Counted from the stretch's first letter, positions 52,287 through 61,373 are shown. The stretch: DNA of 64,000 nt from an uncultured Blautia sp. (GCA_937893675.1 CALBGI010000011.1:28974-92973); one strand, 5' to 3'. The notes: generated by a model not told the origin, from the letters alone. Made by a program: numbers and translations.

Positions 52287-54171
52287 CATACAGGTTTTCC
52301 AGTTCTTCCATGACAGCGGCCTTTTCTCGGCTGAGCTCGGTACATTTTGCCACATCCGTGCCCACCTCCGGCAACGCCATGGCCGCATCAATTTCTCTGT
52401 CACGGTTTTCCAGCTCTTCAATGCGGGCCTCAACCCGCTTCAGTTCTGCCTCGCGTTTGCGAAGTTTCGCCTGTTCTTCCTTTTGCTGCTGCCAGGTAAG
52501 CTTATTTTCGGACACCTGGCTTTCTGTTTTGGGTGCTTCTGCAGCCGGAGCATACTTCTCAGTAAGCTCGTCCTTTTTCTCCAGATAATAATCGTAATCC
52601 CCGATGTAATTTACAATGGCCTGATTGGTCAGATCCAGAATCCGTGTAGCTGTCTGATTGATAAAATACCGGTCATGAGACACATAGAGCACCGTTCCCG
52701 TGTAGCTCAAAAGTGCATCTTCCAGGATTTCTTTGGAAGCAATGTCCAGGTGGTTGGTCGGCTCGTCCAAAATCAGGAAGTTTGCCTCAGAAAGCATAAG
52801 CTTTGCAAGCGAAACGCGCCCGCGCTCCCCGCCGGAAAGAGAGGAAATCTGTTTGAACACATCATCCCCCGTAAAGAGAAAGGCTGCCAGCATATTGCGG
52901 ATTTCTGTTTCCGTGAGCGTGGGATAGGTATCGGAAATCTCCTGGAACACCGTTTTTTCCATATGAAGTACATGATGCTCCTGGTCGTAATATCCGATCT
53001 GCACTTTGGAGCCCAGGGTGAAACGCCCTGCATCTGCAGGAAGCAGGCCGTTTAAAATTTTCAGCATGGTCGTTTTTCCGGTTCCGTTGTTGCCGATGAG
53101 CGCCACGCGCTCCCCCCGTTTGACAGCAAAAGAAATGTCCGAAAAAAGCTGCTGTCCCGGAAATGCCTTGGAAAGCCCTTCCACCGAAAGCACATCGTTG
53201 CCGCTGACAAAGCGAGGTTCCAGACAAATGCGCATGGAATTCTGCACCTCTGCCGGCTTTTCCAGACGTTCTATCTTGTCCAGGAGCTTCTCCCGGCTTT
53301 CTGCACGTTTGATGGATTTTTCCCGGTTAAAGGATTTTAATTTTGCAATGACCGCCTCCTGATGCTTGATTTCCCGCTGCTGATTTAAATAGGCTTTGTA
53401 CTGGGCATCGCGAAGCTGCGCTTTTTTCAGGGAAAACGCCGAGTAGTTGCCGCTGTAGGATAAAAGCGAGCCGTTTTCAAGCTCCACAACTTTTGTGACA
53501 ACCTTATCCAGAAAATACCGGTCATGGGAAACGATCAATACGGCTCCCGGATAGTTCAGGAGATAGGTCTCCAGCCAGGAAATGCTCTCCATATCCAGAT
53601 GGTTGGTCGGCTCGTCCAAAAGAAGAAGATCCGGCTTGGAAAGGAGAAGCTTTCCAAGGGCCACACGTGTTTTCTGTCCGCCGGAAAGAGTTTCGATCTG
53701 CCGGTCAAAATCCTCCTCTGAAAAGCCAAGACCCTTGAGAACTCCCACAATCTCGCTTTTGTAAGCATAGCCGTTTTCCAGTTCAAAGCGATGGCTGGTC
53801 CTGGTATAGGCTTCCATGAGCTGCTCCAGCGCCTCGCCGGAGGCAAATTTCATTTCCTGCTCCAGCTCCCGCAGACGTTTTTCCATATCCAGGATATGCT
53901 GTTTGGTAGTGAGAAGCTCCTGATAAATGGTGTGCTGCACATGGATATCCTGGTGCTGTGCCAGATAGCCGATATTTTTGTCCTTGGCAAGGACCACGGC
54001 TCCGGCGTCTGCGGGAAGTTCTTTCATGATAATGCGCAGAAGAGTCGTTTTTCCTGCGCCGTTGACGCCGATAAAAGCAACTTTTTCTCTTTCTTCCATA
54101 TGAAAGGACGCATCCTTCAAAATAACTTTGTCTCCAAAAGCTTTGTCTATATTCTGACATGATAAAATCAT
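52264..54171 (-). CDS. ABC-F family ATPase (ribosome-associated type)
   Basis: 635 residues with two ATP-binding domains and no membrane part. Walker A motifs are GVNGAGKTT near 35 and GNNGTGKTT near 355; signatures are LSGGQKTRVALGKLLL and LSGGERGRVSLAKLML; both have LDEPTNHLD. A linker of about 80 residues lies between the domains, and a Lys/Glu-rich coiled coil ends the protein (about 560-635). ABC-F proteins act on the ribosome, for translation quality or antibiotic protection; the subtype cannot be set by eye. The ATG giving MILSCQNIDKAFG has GGAGGA upstream. Confidence 0.92.
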   Translation of the reverse strand: MILSCQNIDKAFGDKVILKDASFHMEEREKVAFIGVNGAGKTTLLRIIMKELPADAGAVVLAKDKNIGYLAQHQDIHVQHTIYQELLTTKQHILDMEKRLRELEQEMKFASGEALEQLMEAYTRTSHRFELENGYAYKSEIVGVLKGLGFSEEDFDRQIETLSGGQKTRVALGKLLLSKPDLLLLDEPTNHLDMESISWLETYLLNYPGAVLIVSHDRYFLDKVVTKVVELENGSLLSYSGNYSAFSLKKAQLRDAQYKAYLNQQREIKHQEAVIAKLKSFNREKSIKRAESREKLLDKIERLEKPAEVQNSMRICLEPRFVSGNDVLSVEGLSKAFPGQQLFSDISFAVKRGERVALIGNNGTGKTTMLKILNGLLPADAGRFTLGSKVQIGYYDQEHHVLHMEKTVFQEISDTYPTLTETEIRNMLAAFLFTGDDVFKQISSLSGGERGRVSLAKLMLSEANFLILDEPTNHLDIASKEILEDALLSYTGTVLYVSHDRYFINQTATRILDLTNQAIVNYIGDYDYYLEKKDELTEKYAPAAEAPKTESQVSENKLTWQQQKEEQAKLRKREAELKRVEARIEELENRDREIDAAMALPEVGTDVAKCTELSREKAAVMEELENLYEKWEELA

Positions 54172-54204
54172 ACCGATTCCTCCAAAAAATACATTGCTTT
54201 GCTT

Positions 54205-54233
54205 ATCATACAAAAAAACAATGGTATTTTCAA
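54205..54233 (-). promoter_or_regulatory. Sigma-A promoter of the ABC-F gene
   Basis: On the - strand, TTGAAA, a 17-base spacer and TATGAT lie 34 bases before the start codon. Confidence 0.65.
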
Positions 54234-54294
54234 ATGATATTTCTTATTTTTTTGTAAAATCCGGCAATTTTTGGTACAGATATGCGAAGTCTGA

Positions 54295-54323
54295 TTGACA
54301 GTAAATTATCAATTCGCTATAAT
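54295..54323 (+). promoter_or_regulatory. Consensus sigma-A promoter of rex
   Basis: TTGACA, exactly 17 bases and TATAAT: a perfect consensus promoter 29 bases before the rex start. I see no Rex operator (TTGTTAA-type palindrome) overlapping it, so autorepression is not evident. Confidence 0.85.
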
Positions 54324-54352
54324 TAGCATAGCAAAATGAGGAGGGGACTACT

Positions 54353-55000
54353 TTGGAGACAAAAGAGATTTCGAGAGCCGTGATTAAACGTCTGCCTCGT
54401 TATTATAGATACCTGGGAGAATTACTGGAAGAGAATGTGGAGCGGATTTCCTCCAATGATTTGAGCCGCAAAATGCGGGTGACTGCATCTCAGATTCGTC
54501 AGGATCTGAACAATTTCGGAGGTTTTGGACAGCAGGGCTATGGCTATAATGTAAAATATCTGTATACAGAGATCGGAAAAATTCTGGGGCTGGATTCCGT
54601 GCATCCCATGATCATCCTCGGCGCCGGCAATCTGGGACAGGCACTGGCAAATTATGTGGATTTTGAGAAGCGCGGTTTCCGGCTTACCGGTATTTTTGAT
54701 ATCAATCCGGTGCTGGAGGGAATTGCCGTCCGCGGAATTGAGATCCAGATGCTGAGCGAGCTTCCGATGTTCCTGAAACAGCATCCGGTAGAGATTGCCA
54801 TTCTCACACTGCCCAAAAACAAGGCAAAGGAAATGGCAAACGTTTTGGTAGAAAATGGGATTAAGGCAATTTGGAATTTTGCCCATATTGATCTGGATAC
54901 CCCCAAGGACGTAATCGTGGAGAATGTGCATCTTTCCGAGAGTCTGATGACGCTGTCTTATAATCTGAGCCAGTATCAGCGCAAGCATATTGACGAATGA
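54353..55000 (+). CDS. rex: Redox-sensing transcriptional repressor Rex
   Basis: 215 residues. The winged helix (about 1-80) contains KRLPRYYRYLGELLEENVERISSNDLSRKMRVTASQIRQDLNNFGGFGQQGYGY, which is diagnostic. The NADH-binding Rossmann domain has IILGAGNLGQALANY. The C-terminal helix is domain-swapped in the dimer. Rex represses fermentation and NADH-oxidation genes when NAD+ is high. The start is TTG at 54353, with GAGGAGGGG 6 bases upstream and no in-frame ATG nearby. Confidence 0.96.
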   Translation: METKEISRAVIKRLPRYYRYLGELLEENVERISSNDLSRKMRVTASQIRQDLNNFGGFGQQGYGYNVKYLYTEIGKILGLDSVHPMIILGAGNLGQALANYVDFEKRGFRLTGIFDINPVLEGIAVRGIEIQMLSELPMFLKQHPVEIAILTLPKNKAKEMANVLVENGIKAIWNFAHIDLDTPKDVIVENVHLSESLMTLSYNLSQYQRKHIDE

Positions 55001-55014
55001 GCTGTAATTTACGG

Positions 55015-55067
55015 GCTGCTGCATAAATTCCCGGGAGTTTTGGGAAGCTGTGCAGTAGTTCTTTTTT
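55015..55067 (+). terminator. Terminator after rex
   Basis: GCTGCTGCA and TGCAGTAGT pair (with a G-T) around an inner TCCC/GGGA stem and are followed by six T. Confidence 0.7.
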
Positions 55068-55094
55068 CGTTACGAAAGGCAAAGGGATGAGCTT

Positions 55095-56606
55095 ATGAAA
55101 GAAATTGTAACCTGCCGGCAGATGAAAGCACTGGATCTTCACACGATAGAGGAAAAGAAAATGCCCTCCTGCGTACTCATGGAGCGGGCAGCCCTGGCTG
55201 TTGCTGCGGAGATGGAGCGGTTTCTCACAAAAAAGGACCGCGTGCTTGTGGTGTGCGGAAGCGGAAACAACGGGGGAGACGGAGCCGCACTGGCGCGCAT
55301 TCTTACGCTGCACGGTTTTGACACAACCATTTTTCTGGTGGAAAAAAATCACGCGTATTCCGCAGAACTTTCCCGCCAGCTTGAAATTGCCGGCGCCTAC
55401 GGCGTTTTGAGAGTGAATAACCCGGACTGGAGCGAATATACTACTATAGTAGATGCCATATTCGGCGTTGGCCTGAGCCGTCCGGTGGAGGGCTTTTTTG
55501 CGGAGGTGATCGGGCACATCAACGCTTCTTCCGCAAAAAAAGTGGCGGTGGATATTCCCTCCGGAATCCACGGAGACAGCGGTCAGGTGCTTGGAACCGC
55601 GGTTTCAGCGGATCTGACGGTCACCTTTGCCTGGCGCAAGCAGGGGCTTTGTTTTTATCCCGGGCGCAGCTATGCCGGAAGAATCGTGGTTGCGGATATC
55701 GGCATTTACGGCGCAGAAAACAGAAACGGCATTGCCCGGCATCTGGAACCGGAAGATCTCTGTCTGCTGCCGGGGAGAAGACCGGACGGAAACAAGGGAA
55801 CCTTCGGAAAAGTGCTCCTGGTAGCCGGCTCCCCCGGAATGTGCGGAGCAGCTTATTTGAGCGCAGAGGCTTCCCTTCGCGCAGGAGCCGGTATGGTGCA
55901 GGTGCAGACTGCACAAGAAAACCGGATGCCTTTGCAGATACTTCTTCCGGAAGCGATGGTCTCCTGTACGTTTACAGAAGAGGAAAACCAGCGGCTTCTG
56001 GATTGGTGTGATGTGATCCTCATAGGGCCTGGACTGGGAATGTCTGAGGAAAGCAAAAGCCGCGCACAGTGGTTTCTTATGCACGGAAGCAAGTCTTCAA
56101 AACCCATTGTGCTTGACGCAGACGGACTGAATCTCCTGGCAGCGCACCCGGAGTGGAAAGCTTATCTGAATGACAGGACGATCCTCACACCGCATATGAG
56201 GGAAATGAGCCGTCTGACAAAAAAATCCATAGAGGAAATAAAGAAACATCCGGTCAGCACCGCCTTGTCCTGCGCGGCGGAGACAAACGCCGTCTGTGTT
56301 CTCAAGGATGCCTGCACCGTGACCGCAGATGGGGCCGGAGCCCTGTATCTGAATCTTTACGGAAATGCGGGAATGGCCTCGGCGGGAAGCGGAGACGTTC
56401 TCTCCGGAATACTGGCAGGGATATTCTGCAGGTATCTTTCTGCAAAAGAAGAGACAGATACTGCAAAAAAAGCGGCTTTGGGTGTTCTTCTGCACGCGTT
56501 GGCCGGTGATTTTGCGGCTGAAAAGCTGGGAGAGCAGGCCATGACCGCCAGGGATATCATAAGAGCCCTGCCGGACGTGGATGGAAAAAGGAGAGAAAGA
56601 TCATGA
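55095..56606 (+). CDS. nnrD: Bifunctional NAD(P)HX epimerase / ADP-dependent dehydratase
   Basis: 503 residues. The N-terminal epimerase (NnrE/YjeF_N, about 1-210) has VVCGSGNNGGDGAALARIL and DAIFGVGLSRPVEG. The C-terminal dehydratase (NnrD, about 220-500) has GNKGTFGKVLLVAGSPGMCGAAYLSAEASLRAGAGMV, ILIGPGLG, LDADGLNLL, LTPHMREMSRL and NAGMASAGSGDVLSGILAG. It repairs hydrated NADH and NADPH. It overlaps alr by 4 bases. Confidence 0.95.
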   Translation: MKEIVTCRQMKALDLHTIEEKKMPSCVLMERAALAVAAEMERFLTKKDRVLVVCGSGNNGGDGAALARILTLHGFDTTIFLVEKNHAYSAELSRQLEIAGAYGVLRVNNPDWSEYTTIVDAIFGVGLSRPVEGFFAEVIGHINASSAKKVAVDIPSGIHGDSGQVLGTAVSADLTVTFAWRKQGLCFYPGRSYAGRIVVADIGIYGAENRNGIARHLEPEDLCLLPGRRPDGNKGTFGKVLLVAGSPGMCGAAYLSAEASLRAGAGMVQVQTAQENRMPLQILLPEAMVSCTFTEEENQRLLDWCDVILIGPGLGMSEESKSRAQWFLMHGSKSSKPIVLDADGLNLLAAHPEWKAYLNDRTILTPHMREMSRLTKKSIEEIKKHPVSTALSCAAETNAVCVLKDACTVTADGAGALYLNLYGNAGMASAGSGDVLSGILAGIFCRYLSAKEETDTAKKAALGVLLHALAGDFAAEKLGEQAMTARDIIRALPDVDGKRRERS

Positions 56607-57757
56607 AAAAACACAGCAGAGTAAAAGCAGTGGTGTCGCTGGACGCGATTGCGCACAATTTTTCCGAAATGCGTAAAAATATTCAGAAAGATACAAAAAT
56701 AATCGCAGTTCTCAAAGCGGACGGATATGGTCATGGGGCAGAGGCCATTGCGCATCTGATCGAGGATTACGATTATATCTGGGGCTTTGCCGCAGCTACA
56801 GCCCAGGAGGCCCTGTCTCTTGTTTCCGGCGGTGTCACAAAGCCTGTGCTCATTTTAGGACACGTTTTTGAAGAAGATTATGAGGAGCTTGCGGCTGCCG
56901 GTATACGCATTGCTGTCTCTGAGCCTGCCAGCGCAAAAGGCTATGCGGCTGCCGGAAAATCTCTTGGAAAAACCGTACATATCCATCTTGCGCTGGATAC
57001 GGGAATGTCGCGCATTGGGTTCTCTGACTCCCGTGAGAGCCTGGAGGAAATCGCTGCGCTGACGAAAATTCCCAATCTGAACATCGAGGGCATTTTCACT
57101 CATTTCGCCAGGGCAGATGAAGCGGATATCGCTCCGGCTGTGGAGCAGCTTGAAAAATTCAGGAGCTTTACAGAACGTCTGAAAAAAAGAGGGATCCACA
57201 TCCCCATGGAGCACTGCTCCAACAGTGCGGGGATCATCCGTCTTCCCCAGGCAAACTTAAATGCCGTGCGGGCCGGCATTACCATTTACGGAATCTATCC
57301 TTCAAAAGAGGTGGAGCGAACGGCGGTAAGGCTTCTTCCCGCCATGGAGCTGAAAAGTCATGTCTCCTTTGTAAAAACATTGCCAGCGGGGCGGGCCATA
57401 AGCTACGGCGGGACCTTTGTGACAAAAAGAGATACGGTGGTCGCAACCATTCCTGTGGGCTATGCGGACGGCTATCCCAGGAGCCTCTCCAACAGGGGCT
57501 GGGTGTTGATCCGCGGAAAAAAAGCGCCTATTCTCGGCCGTGTCTGCATGGATCAGTTCATGGTGGATGTGACGGAAATTCCGGGCGTGCACGCAGGCGA
57601 CAGCGTTACCCTCATGGGAAAAGATGGAGAGGAATTCCTTTCTGTAGAAGAGCTTGGAGATTTGAGCGGACGTTTTTCCTATGAATTTATCTGCGATATC
57701 AGCAGACGCGTTCCCAGAGTGTATATCAAAAACAATAAGACATACGGCGAATTTTAA
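56603..57757 (+). CDS. alr: Alanine racemase
   Basis: 384 residues. It makes D-alanine for peptidoglycan. The PLP lysine is in AVLKADGYGHGAEAIA near residue 39, and the catalytic tyrosine in AISYGGTFVTKRDTVVATIPVGYADGYPR near 271. GRVCMDQFMVDVTEI is the usual substrate and metal region. The ATGA overlap with nnrD fixes the start. The nnrD-alr-mazF order resembles that around alr in Bacillus and many clostridia. Confidence 0.96.
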   Translation: MKKHSRVKAVVSLDAIAHNFSEMRKNIQKDTKIIAVLKADGYGHGAEAIAHLIEDYDYIWGFAAATAQEALSLVSGGVTKPVLILGHVFEEDYEELAAAGIRIAVSEPASAKGYAAAGKSLGKTVHIHLALDTGMSRIGFSDSRESLEEIAALTKIPNLNIEGIFTHFARADEADIAPAVEQLEKFRSFTERLKKRGIHIPMEHCSNSAGIIRLPQANLNAVRAGITIYGIYPSKEVERTAVRLLPAMELKSHVSFVKTLPAGRAISYGGTFVTKRDTVVATIPVGYADGYPRSLSNRGWVLIRGKKAPILGRVCMDQFMVDVTEIPGVHAGDSVTLMGKDGEEFLSVEELGDLSGRFSYEFICDISRRVPRVYIKNNKTYGEF

Positions 57758-57856
57758 GAAACACCCGATACCACGCATGTATACACAAGAAAAAGCTGGA
57801 AATACTATTCCCAGAACACGGCAGCTGCCGTAATAGAGAATCGGAGTGTGAATTGT
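57758..57856 (+). promoter_or_regulatory. alr-mazF gap with a perfect palindrome
   Basis: A 99-base gap where Bacillus relatives encode the MazE-type antitoxin. No open frame with an RBS fits here. The perfect 14-base palindrome ACGGCAGCTGCCGT (57818-57831) lies 25 bases before the mazF start and could be an operator or a hairpin limiting toxin expression. Confidence 0.45.
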
Positions 57857-58204
57857 GTGGTTATAAGAAGAGGGGATATTTTTTATGCGGATTTAAGACC
57901 GGTGGTCGGCAGTGAGCAGGGCGGTATCCGCCCGGTTCTGATCATACAGAACGATGTGGGCAACAGACACAGTCCTACCGTCATCTGCGCAGCCATTACC
58001 TCAAAGATGAACAAAGCGAAGCTTCCAACGCACATAGAGATCGACGCATCCGCCTATGGCATCGAAAAAGACTCTGTCATTTTGCTGGAGCAGCTTCGCA
58101 CCATTGACAAACGCCGTCTGAAAGACAAGGTATGCCATCTGGACGCACCCTTGCTCGACAGAGTAAATCATGCACTGGAGATCAGTCTGGAGCTTTCTTT
58201 CTGA
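57857..58204 (+). CDS. mazF: MazF/PemK-family mRNA endoribonuclease (EndoA-like)
   Basis: About 115 residues, highly like Bacillus EndoA: IRRGDIFYADLRPVVGSEQGGIRPVLIIQNDVGNRHSPTVICAAITS, then KLPTHIEI, DSVILLEQLRTIDKRRL. The catalytic Arg (GGIRPVL) and Thr (AAITS) are kept. The GTG at 57857 was chosen since it gives the family start M-V-I-R-R-G-D and lies 10 bases after CGGAG; a GTG at 57848 is too close to it. The family cuts RNA at short sequences. No antitoxin gene is beside it. Confidence 0.92.
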   Translation: MVIRRGDIFYADLRPVVGSEQGGIRPVLIIQNDVGNRHSPTVICAAITSKMNKAKLPTHIEIDASAYGIEKDSVILLEQLRTIDKRRLKDKVCHLDAPLLDRVNHALEISLELSF

Positions 58205-58218
58205 GAGGAGCATCTCCC

Positions 58219-58247
58219 TTGACGAACAGATGGGAAAGTGATATATT
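58219..58247 (+). promoter_or_regulatory. Sigma-A promoter of the corC-yebC unit
   Basis: TTGACG, a 17-base spacer and TATATT with an extended TG lie 66 bases before the corC start. Confidence 0.7.
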
Positions 58248-58312
58248 TTAGCAGTAGCGTCTGTATACAGGCGCTAACTATGCTTTGAACAAAGGAGTAA
58301 TGAATTTTAGAG

Positions 58313-59668
58313 ATGGACGATGGCAGTCGATTGCCCCTCTGGGGCCTGTTTATGTTAATCCTGCTTTTGTGGCTGAACGGCATTTTTTACGGCTTCGCAG
58401 CTGCTGCGCAGAATCTGAATGAAAACGAAGTGGAGAAGAAGGCCTTTGGCGGAGACAAAAAATCAAGGCTGCTTCTTTCCATACTGGCGAGACCTGCCCA
58501 GTACGTCAACGCCATACCGCTGATCGTAACCGCCTCCGGTATGTGCTTTGGTATTTTTGTGGTGCCGTGGGTTGTGCAGGTATTCCGCCCCTACATAAGA
58601 CATCTTCCCGCTCTTTTGCTGGCAGCGTCAGCCGGGGTGATCCTCCTGGCTTCTCTTGGGATTCTGACGTTTCGCAGAGTGGGAACCTACCATCCGGAAA
58701 AATTTGCCTACCGTTACCTGCATGTGATCCATTTTTTTGTGACAATGCTGTATCCCTTTACCGTGTTTATCACCTGGATCGCCAGACTGGCAGCCTGCAT
58801 CTCAGGCGTGGAACTGAACCAGACGCAGGACGAGGTGACGGAGGAAGAAATCATTTCCATCGTGGATGAGGCCCATGAACAGGGGGTCATTGAGCAGAAT
58901 GAAGCGGAAATGATCCAGAATATTATTTCTTTCAACGAGACAGAGGCCAGGGATATTATGACCCACCGCAAAAACGTGGTTGCCTTTGAGGAGGAGATCC
59001 TTCTGCAGGAGATGGTGGATGCCATGCTGGAGGAGGGCAATTCCCGCTATCCGGTATATGCCGGCAATATTGACAATGTCGTGGGGATTGTACACTATAA
59101 AGACGCCCTGAAATTTATGACCAAGAATTCCTGGGCAAAGTTTAAGCCATTGAAGGAAATCCCAGGGCTGATCCGGACAGCCGCGTTTATCCCGGAAACC
59201 AGAGGGATCGGCGATCTGTTCCGCACCATGCAGAGCAAAAAGCTTCACATGGCAGTGGTCGTGGACGAGTATGGACAGACCTCGGGAATTGTCTCCATGG
59301 AGGACATTCTGGAAGAGATCGTAGGCGATATTATGGACGAGTACGATGAGGACGAAATCACCTTCCGCACACAGATAGACAACAGTCTTATTATCGATGG
59401 TCTCGCCAGCCTGGAAGATGTGGAGAAACGCCTGCACATTGATTTTGGGGACGTGGCTTTTGAGACCTTAAACGGTTATCTTACCGCTCTGCTGGGACAT
59501 ATCCCGACAGAAAAAGATCTGGAAAAAGAAATCGCAGCCAACGGCATCCGCTTTAAAATCCTGTCACTGGGCAACAAGACCATTGGCAAGGTGCGGGCTG
59601 AAAAAATAAAAGAAGAAACCAAAGGAGAGAAAGAGCAATGTCAGGACATTCAAAATTCGCAAATATAA
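58313..59668 (+). CDS. CorC/HlyC-family membrane protein (DUF21-CBS-CorC)
   Basis: 451 residues. An N-terminal DUF21 membrane domain (about 10-165, four helices) is followed by a CBS pair (about 205-325: DIMTHRKNVVAFEEEILLQEMVDAMLEEGNSRYPVYAGNIDNVVGIVHYKDAL, then VVVDEYGQTSGIVSMEDILEEIVGDIMDEYD) and a CorC_HlyC domain at the end. The family is tied to magnesium or cobalt efflux. The ATG lies 15 bases after AAAGGAG, longer than usual, but an in-frame stop just upstream (58301) leaves no better ATG. It overlaps yebC by 31 bases. Confidence 0.9.
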   Translation: MDDGSRLPLWGLFMLILLLWLNGIFYGFAAAAQNLNENEVEKKAFGGDKKSRLLLSILARPAQYVNAIPLIVTASGMCFGIFVVPWVVQVFRPYIRHLPALLLAASAGVILLASLGILTFRRVGTYHPEKFAYRYLHVIHFFVTMLYPFTVFITWIARLAACISGVELNQTQDEVTEEEIISIVDEAHEQGVIEQNEAEMIQNIISFNETEARDIMTHRKNVVAFEEEILLQEMVDAMLEEGNSRYPVYAGNIDNVVGIVHYKDALKFMTKNSWAKFKPLKEIPGLIRTAAFIPETRGIGDLFRTMQSKKLHMAVVVDEYGQTSGIVSMEDILEEIVGDIMDEYDEDEITFRTQIDNSLIIDGLASLEDVEKRLHIDFGDVAFETLNGYLTALLGHIPTEKDLEKEIAANGIRFKILSLGNKTIGKVRAEKIKEETKGEKEQCQDIQNSQI

Positions 59669-60366
59669 AGCACAAGAAAGAGAAAAACGACGCCAAGAAG
59701 GGTAAGATTTTTACCGTTATCGGCCGTGAAATCGTTATGGCTGTCAAGGCCGGCGGACCGGATCCGAACAATAACAGCAAGCTTCGCGATGTTATTGCAA
59801 AGGCAAAGGCAAACAATATGCCCAATGACACCATTGACCGCGGGATCAAAAAAGCAGCGGGAGCAGACTCTGCAGATAACTATGAAAAAGCGGTATACGA
59901 GGGCTATGGTCCCAACGGTGTTGCCATTATCGTAGAAACCCTGACAGACAACAAAAACCGTACTGCGGGAAATGTACGAAATGCCTTCACCAAAGGAAAC
60001 GGAAGCATCGGAACACAGGGCTGCGTATCCTTTATGTTTGATCAGAAGGGGCAAATCATCATTGACAAAGAAGAGTGCGAGATGGATGCGGATGAGCTGA
60101 TGATGGTAGCTCTGGACGCTGGCGCAGAAGATTTCTCCGAGGAAGAGGAGAGCTTTGAAGTGATCACTGCTCCGGACGATTTCAGCGCAGTGCGCGAAGC
60201 TCTGGAAGCAGCCGGCGTCCCGCTTCTCGAGGCGCAGGTAGCCATGATTCCTCAGACCTACGTGGAGCTTACCGATGAAAAAGCGATCAAGGATCTGCAG
60301 AAAACCCTGGATCTGCTGGATGACGATGATGATGTGACAGATGTGTGGCATAACTGGGATGAATAA
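59638..60366 (+). CDS. yebC: YebC/PmpR/TACO1-family regulator
   Basis: 242 residues. It starts MSGHSKFANIKHKKEKNDAKKGKIFT, the family hallmark. GGPDPNNNSKLRDVIAKAKANNMPNDTIDRGIKKA and YEGYGPNGVAIIVETLTDNKNRTAGNVRNAF follow. YebC proteins act as transcription factors in some bacteria, and recent work ties others to translation through polyproline stretches; which holds here is not visible. AAAGGAG lies 10 bases before the start, inside the corC gene. Confidence 0.94.
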   Translation: MSGHSKFANIKHKKEKNDAKKGKIFTVIGREIVMAVKAGGPDPNNNSKLRDVIAKAKANNMPNDTIDRGIKKAAGADSADNYEKAVYEGYGPNGVAIIVETLTDNKNRTAGNVRNAFTKGNGSIGTQGCVSFMFDQKGQIIIDKEECEMDADELMMVALDAGAEDFSEEEESFEVITAPDDFSAVREALEAAGVPLLEAQVAMIPQTYVELTDEKAIKDLQKTLDLLDDDDDVTDVWHNWDE

Positions 60367-60398
60367 ATTTGTATCAGCAAATGTATGGCATCCCACGC

Positions 60399-60480
60399 TC
60401 GACCCAAAGTCGAAGAACCCTATGTATAAACTTTCAAATACGATACATAATACCTCCAGAGACTATTCTTTGGAGGTATT
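60399..60480 (+). promoter_or_regulatory. Three-hairpin leader that buries the tepA RBS
   Basis: Three hairpins follow one another: TCGAC/GTCGA (60399-60413), TATGTAT/ATACATA (60421-60449) and a 13-base-pair stem AATACCTCCAGAG/CTTTGGAGGTATT with a 6-base loop (60449-60480). The last contains the whole GGAGG of the downstream gene and ends in a short T-run right before the ATG. It may be the yebC terminator, an RBS-masking switch, or both. Confidence 0.65.
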
Positions 60481-60483
60481 TTT

Positions 60484-61221
60484 ATGTGCGAAAACAACGA
60501 ACAAAATAACGCTTCAGAAGAAACCCAGGATGAAAAGAAGCAGAATCTGGAAAATGAGCAGGAACAAAACGAACAGATCAGGGAAATGGGGCAGGTGATG
60601 CTGGACAACAATGAAAAAAAGCACCGGGTGGAGCTTCTGTCCATCATTGGAGAGGTGGAAGGTCATGAATCCGCTCCCGCCCACAGCAAAACAACCAAGT
60701 ACGAGCATGTGCTTCCTAAGCTTGCCATGATCGAGGACGACAAAAATGTAGATGGCCTCCTGATCCTTTTGAATACCGTGGGCGGTGATGTGGAAGCCGG
60801 ACTTGCCATTGCAGAGATGATAGCCTCCTTAAGTGTGCCCACAGTCTCTCTGGTGCTGGGCGGCGGCCATTCCATCGGCGTTCCTATGGCGGTTTCCGCA
60901 GATTATTCCTTTATCGTCCCAAGTGCGACCATGGTCATTCATCCGGTGCGCAGCAACGGAATGTTTATCGGCGTTGCCCAGAGCTACCGCAATATGGAAA
61001 AAATACAGGACAGGATCACCACTTTTATTTCCGGGCACTCCGATACAACGCAGGAGCGTCTGGAGGAACTGATGCTGGATACCACCCAGCTTGTAAAGGA
61101 TGTCGGCACTATGCTGGAAGGCCCGGAAGCGGTGCAGGAGGGGCTGATCAACGAGGTGGGAGGCATGAAGGAGGCCCTGGCAAAGCTTTATGAGATGATA
61201 GAGAAAAGGAAGCTCGGTTGA
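60484..61221 (+). CDS. TepA-like ClpP-fold serine protease
   Basis: 245 residues. The first 55 are Glu/Asn/Gln-rich and probably disordered. The ClpP/TepA fold follows: GLLILLNTVGGDVEAGLAIAEMIASLSVPTVSLVLGGGHSIGVPMAVSADYSFIVPSATMVIHPVR. The nucleophile Ser is in GGGHSIG and the His probably in VIHPV, as in B. subtilis TepA (YmfB), which is linked to export and sporulation. No membrane segment is seen. The RBS GGAGG is inside a hairpin. Confidence 0.88.
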   Translation: MCENNEQNNASEETQDEKKQNLENEQEQNEQIREMGQVMLDNNEKKHRVELLSIIGEVEGHESAPAHSKTTKYEHVLPKLAMIEDDKNVDGLLILLNTVGGDVEAGLAIAEMIASLSVPTVSLVLGGGHSIGVPMAVSADYSFIVPSATMVIHPVRSNGMFIGVAQSYRNMEKIQDRITTFISGHSDTTQERLEELMLDTTQLVKDVGTMLEGPEAVQEGLINEVGGMKEALAKLYEMIEKRKLG

Positions 61222-61234
61222 ATCCGAACTTCCT
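61207..61234 (+). terminator. Weak hairpin at the end of tepA
   Basis: AGGAAG and CTTCCT with inner CGG/CCG pairing span the stop codon. No strong T-run follows, so termination is uncertain. Confidence 0.4.
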
Positions 61235-61373
61235 CTACGATTAAGGGCTAGGATTTCTAATAAACTTCATTTATGCATCTACAGATATAATTAAAGTGTT
61301 ATAAAAATTTGAAACACTTAAAATTCAGCCATTTTACTAAATTTTAAATATCAATTTGATTAAAAATCACAGA

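Noticed and set aside
57758..57856. A MazE-type antitoxin gene before mazF
   Set aside because: The gap is 99 bases with no open frame of useful length plus RBS in any forward frame.
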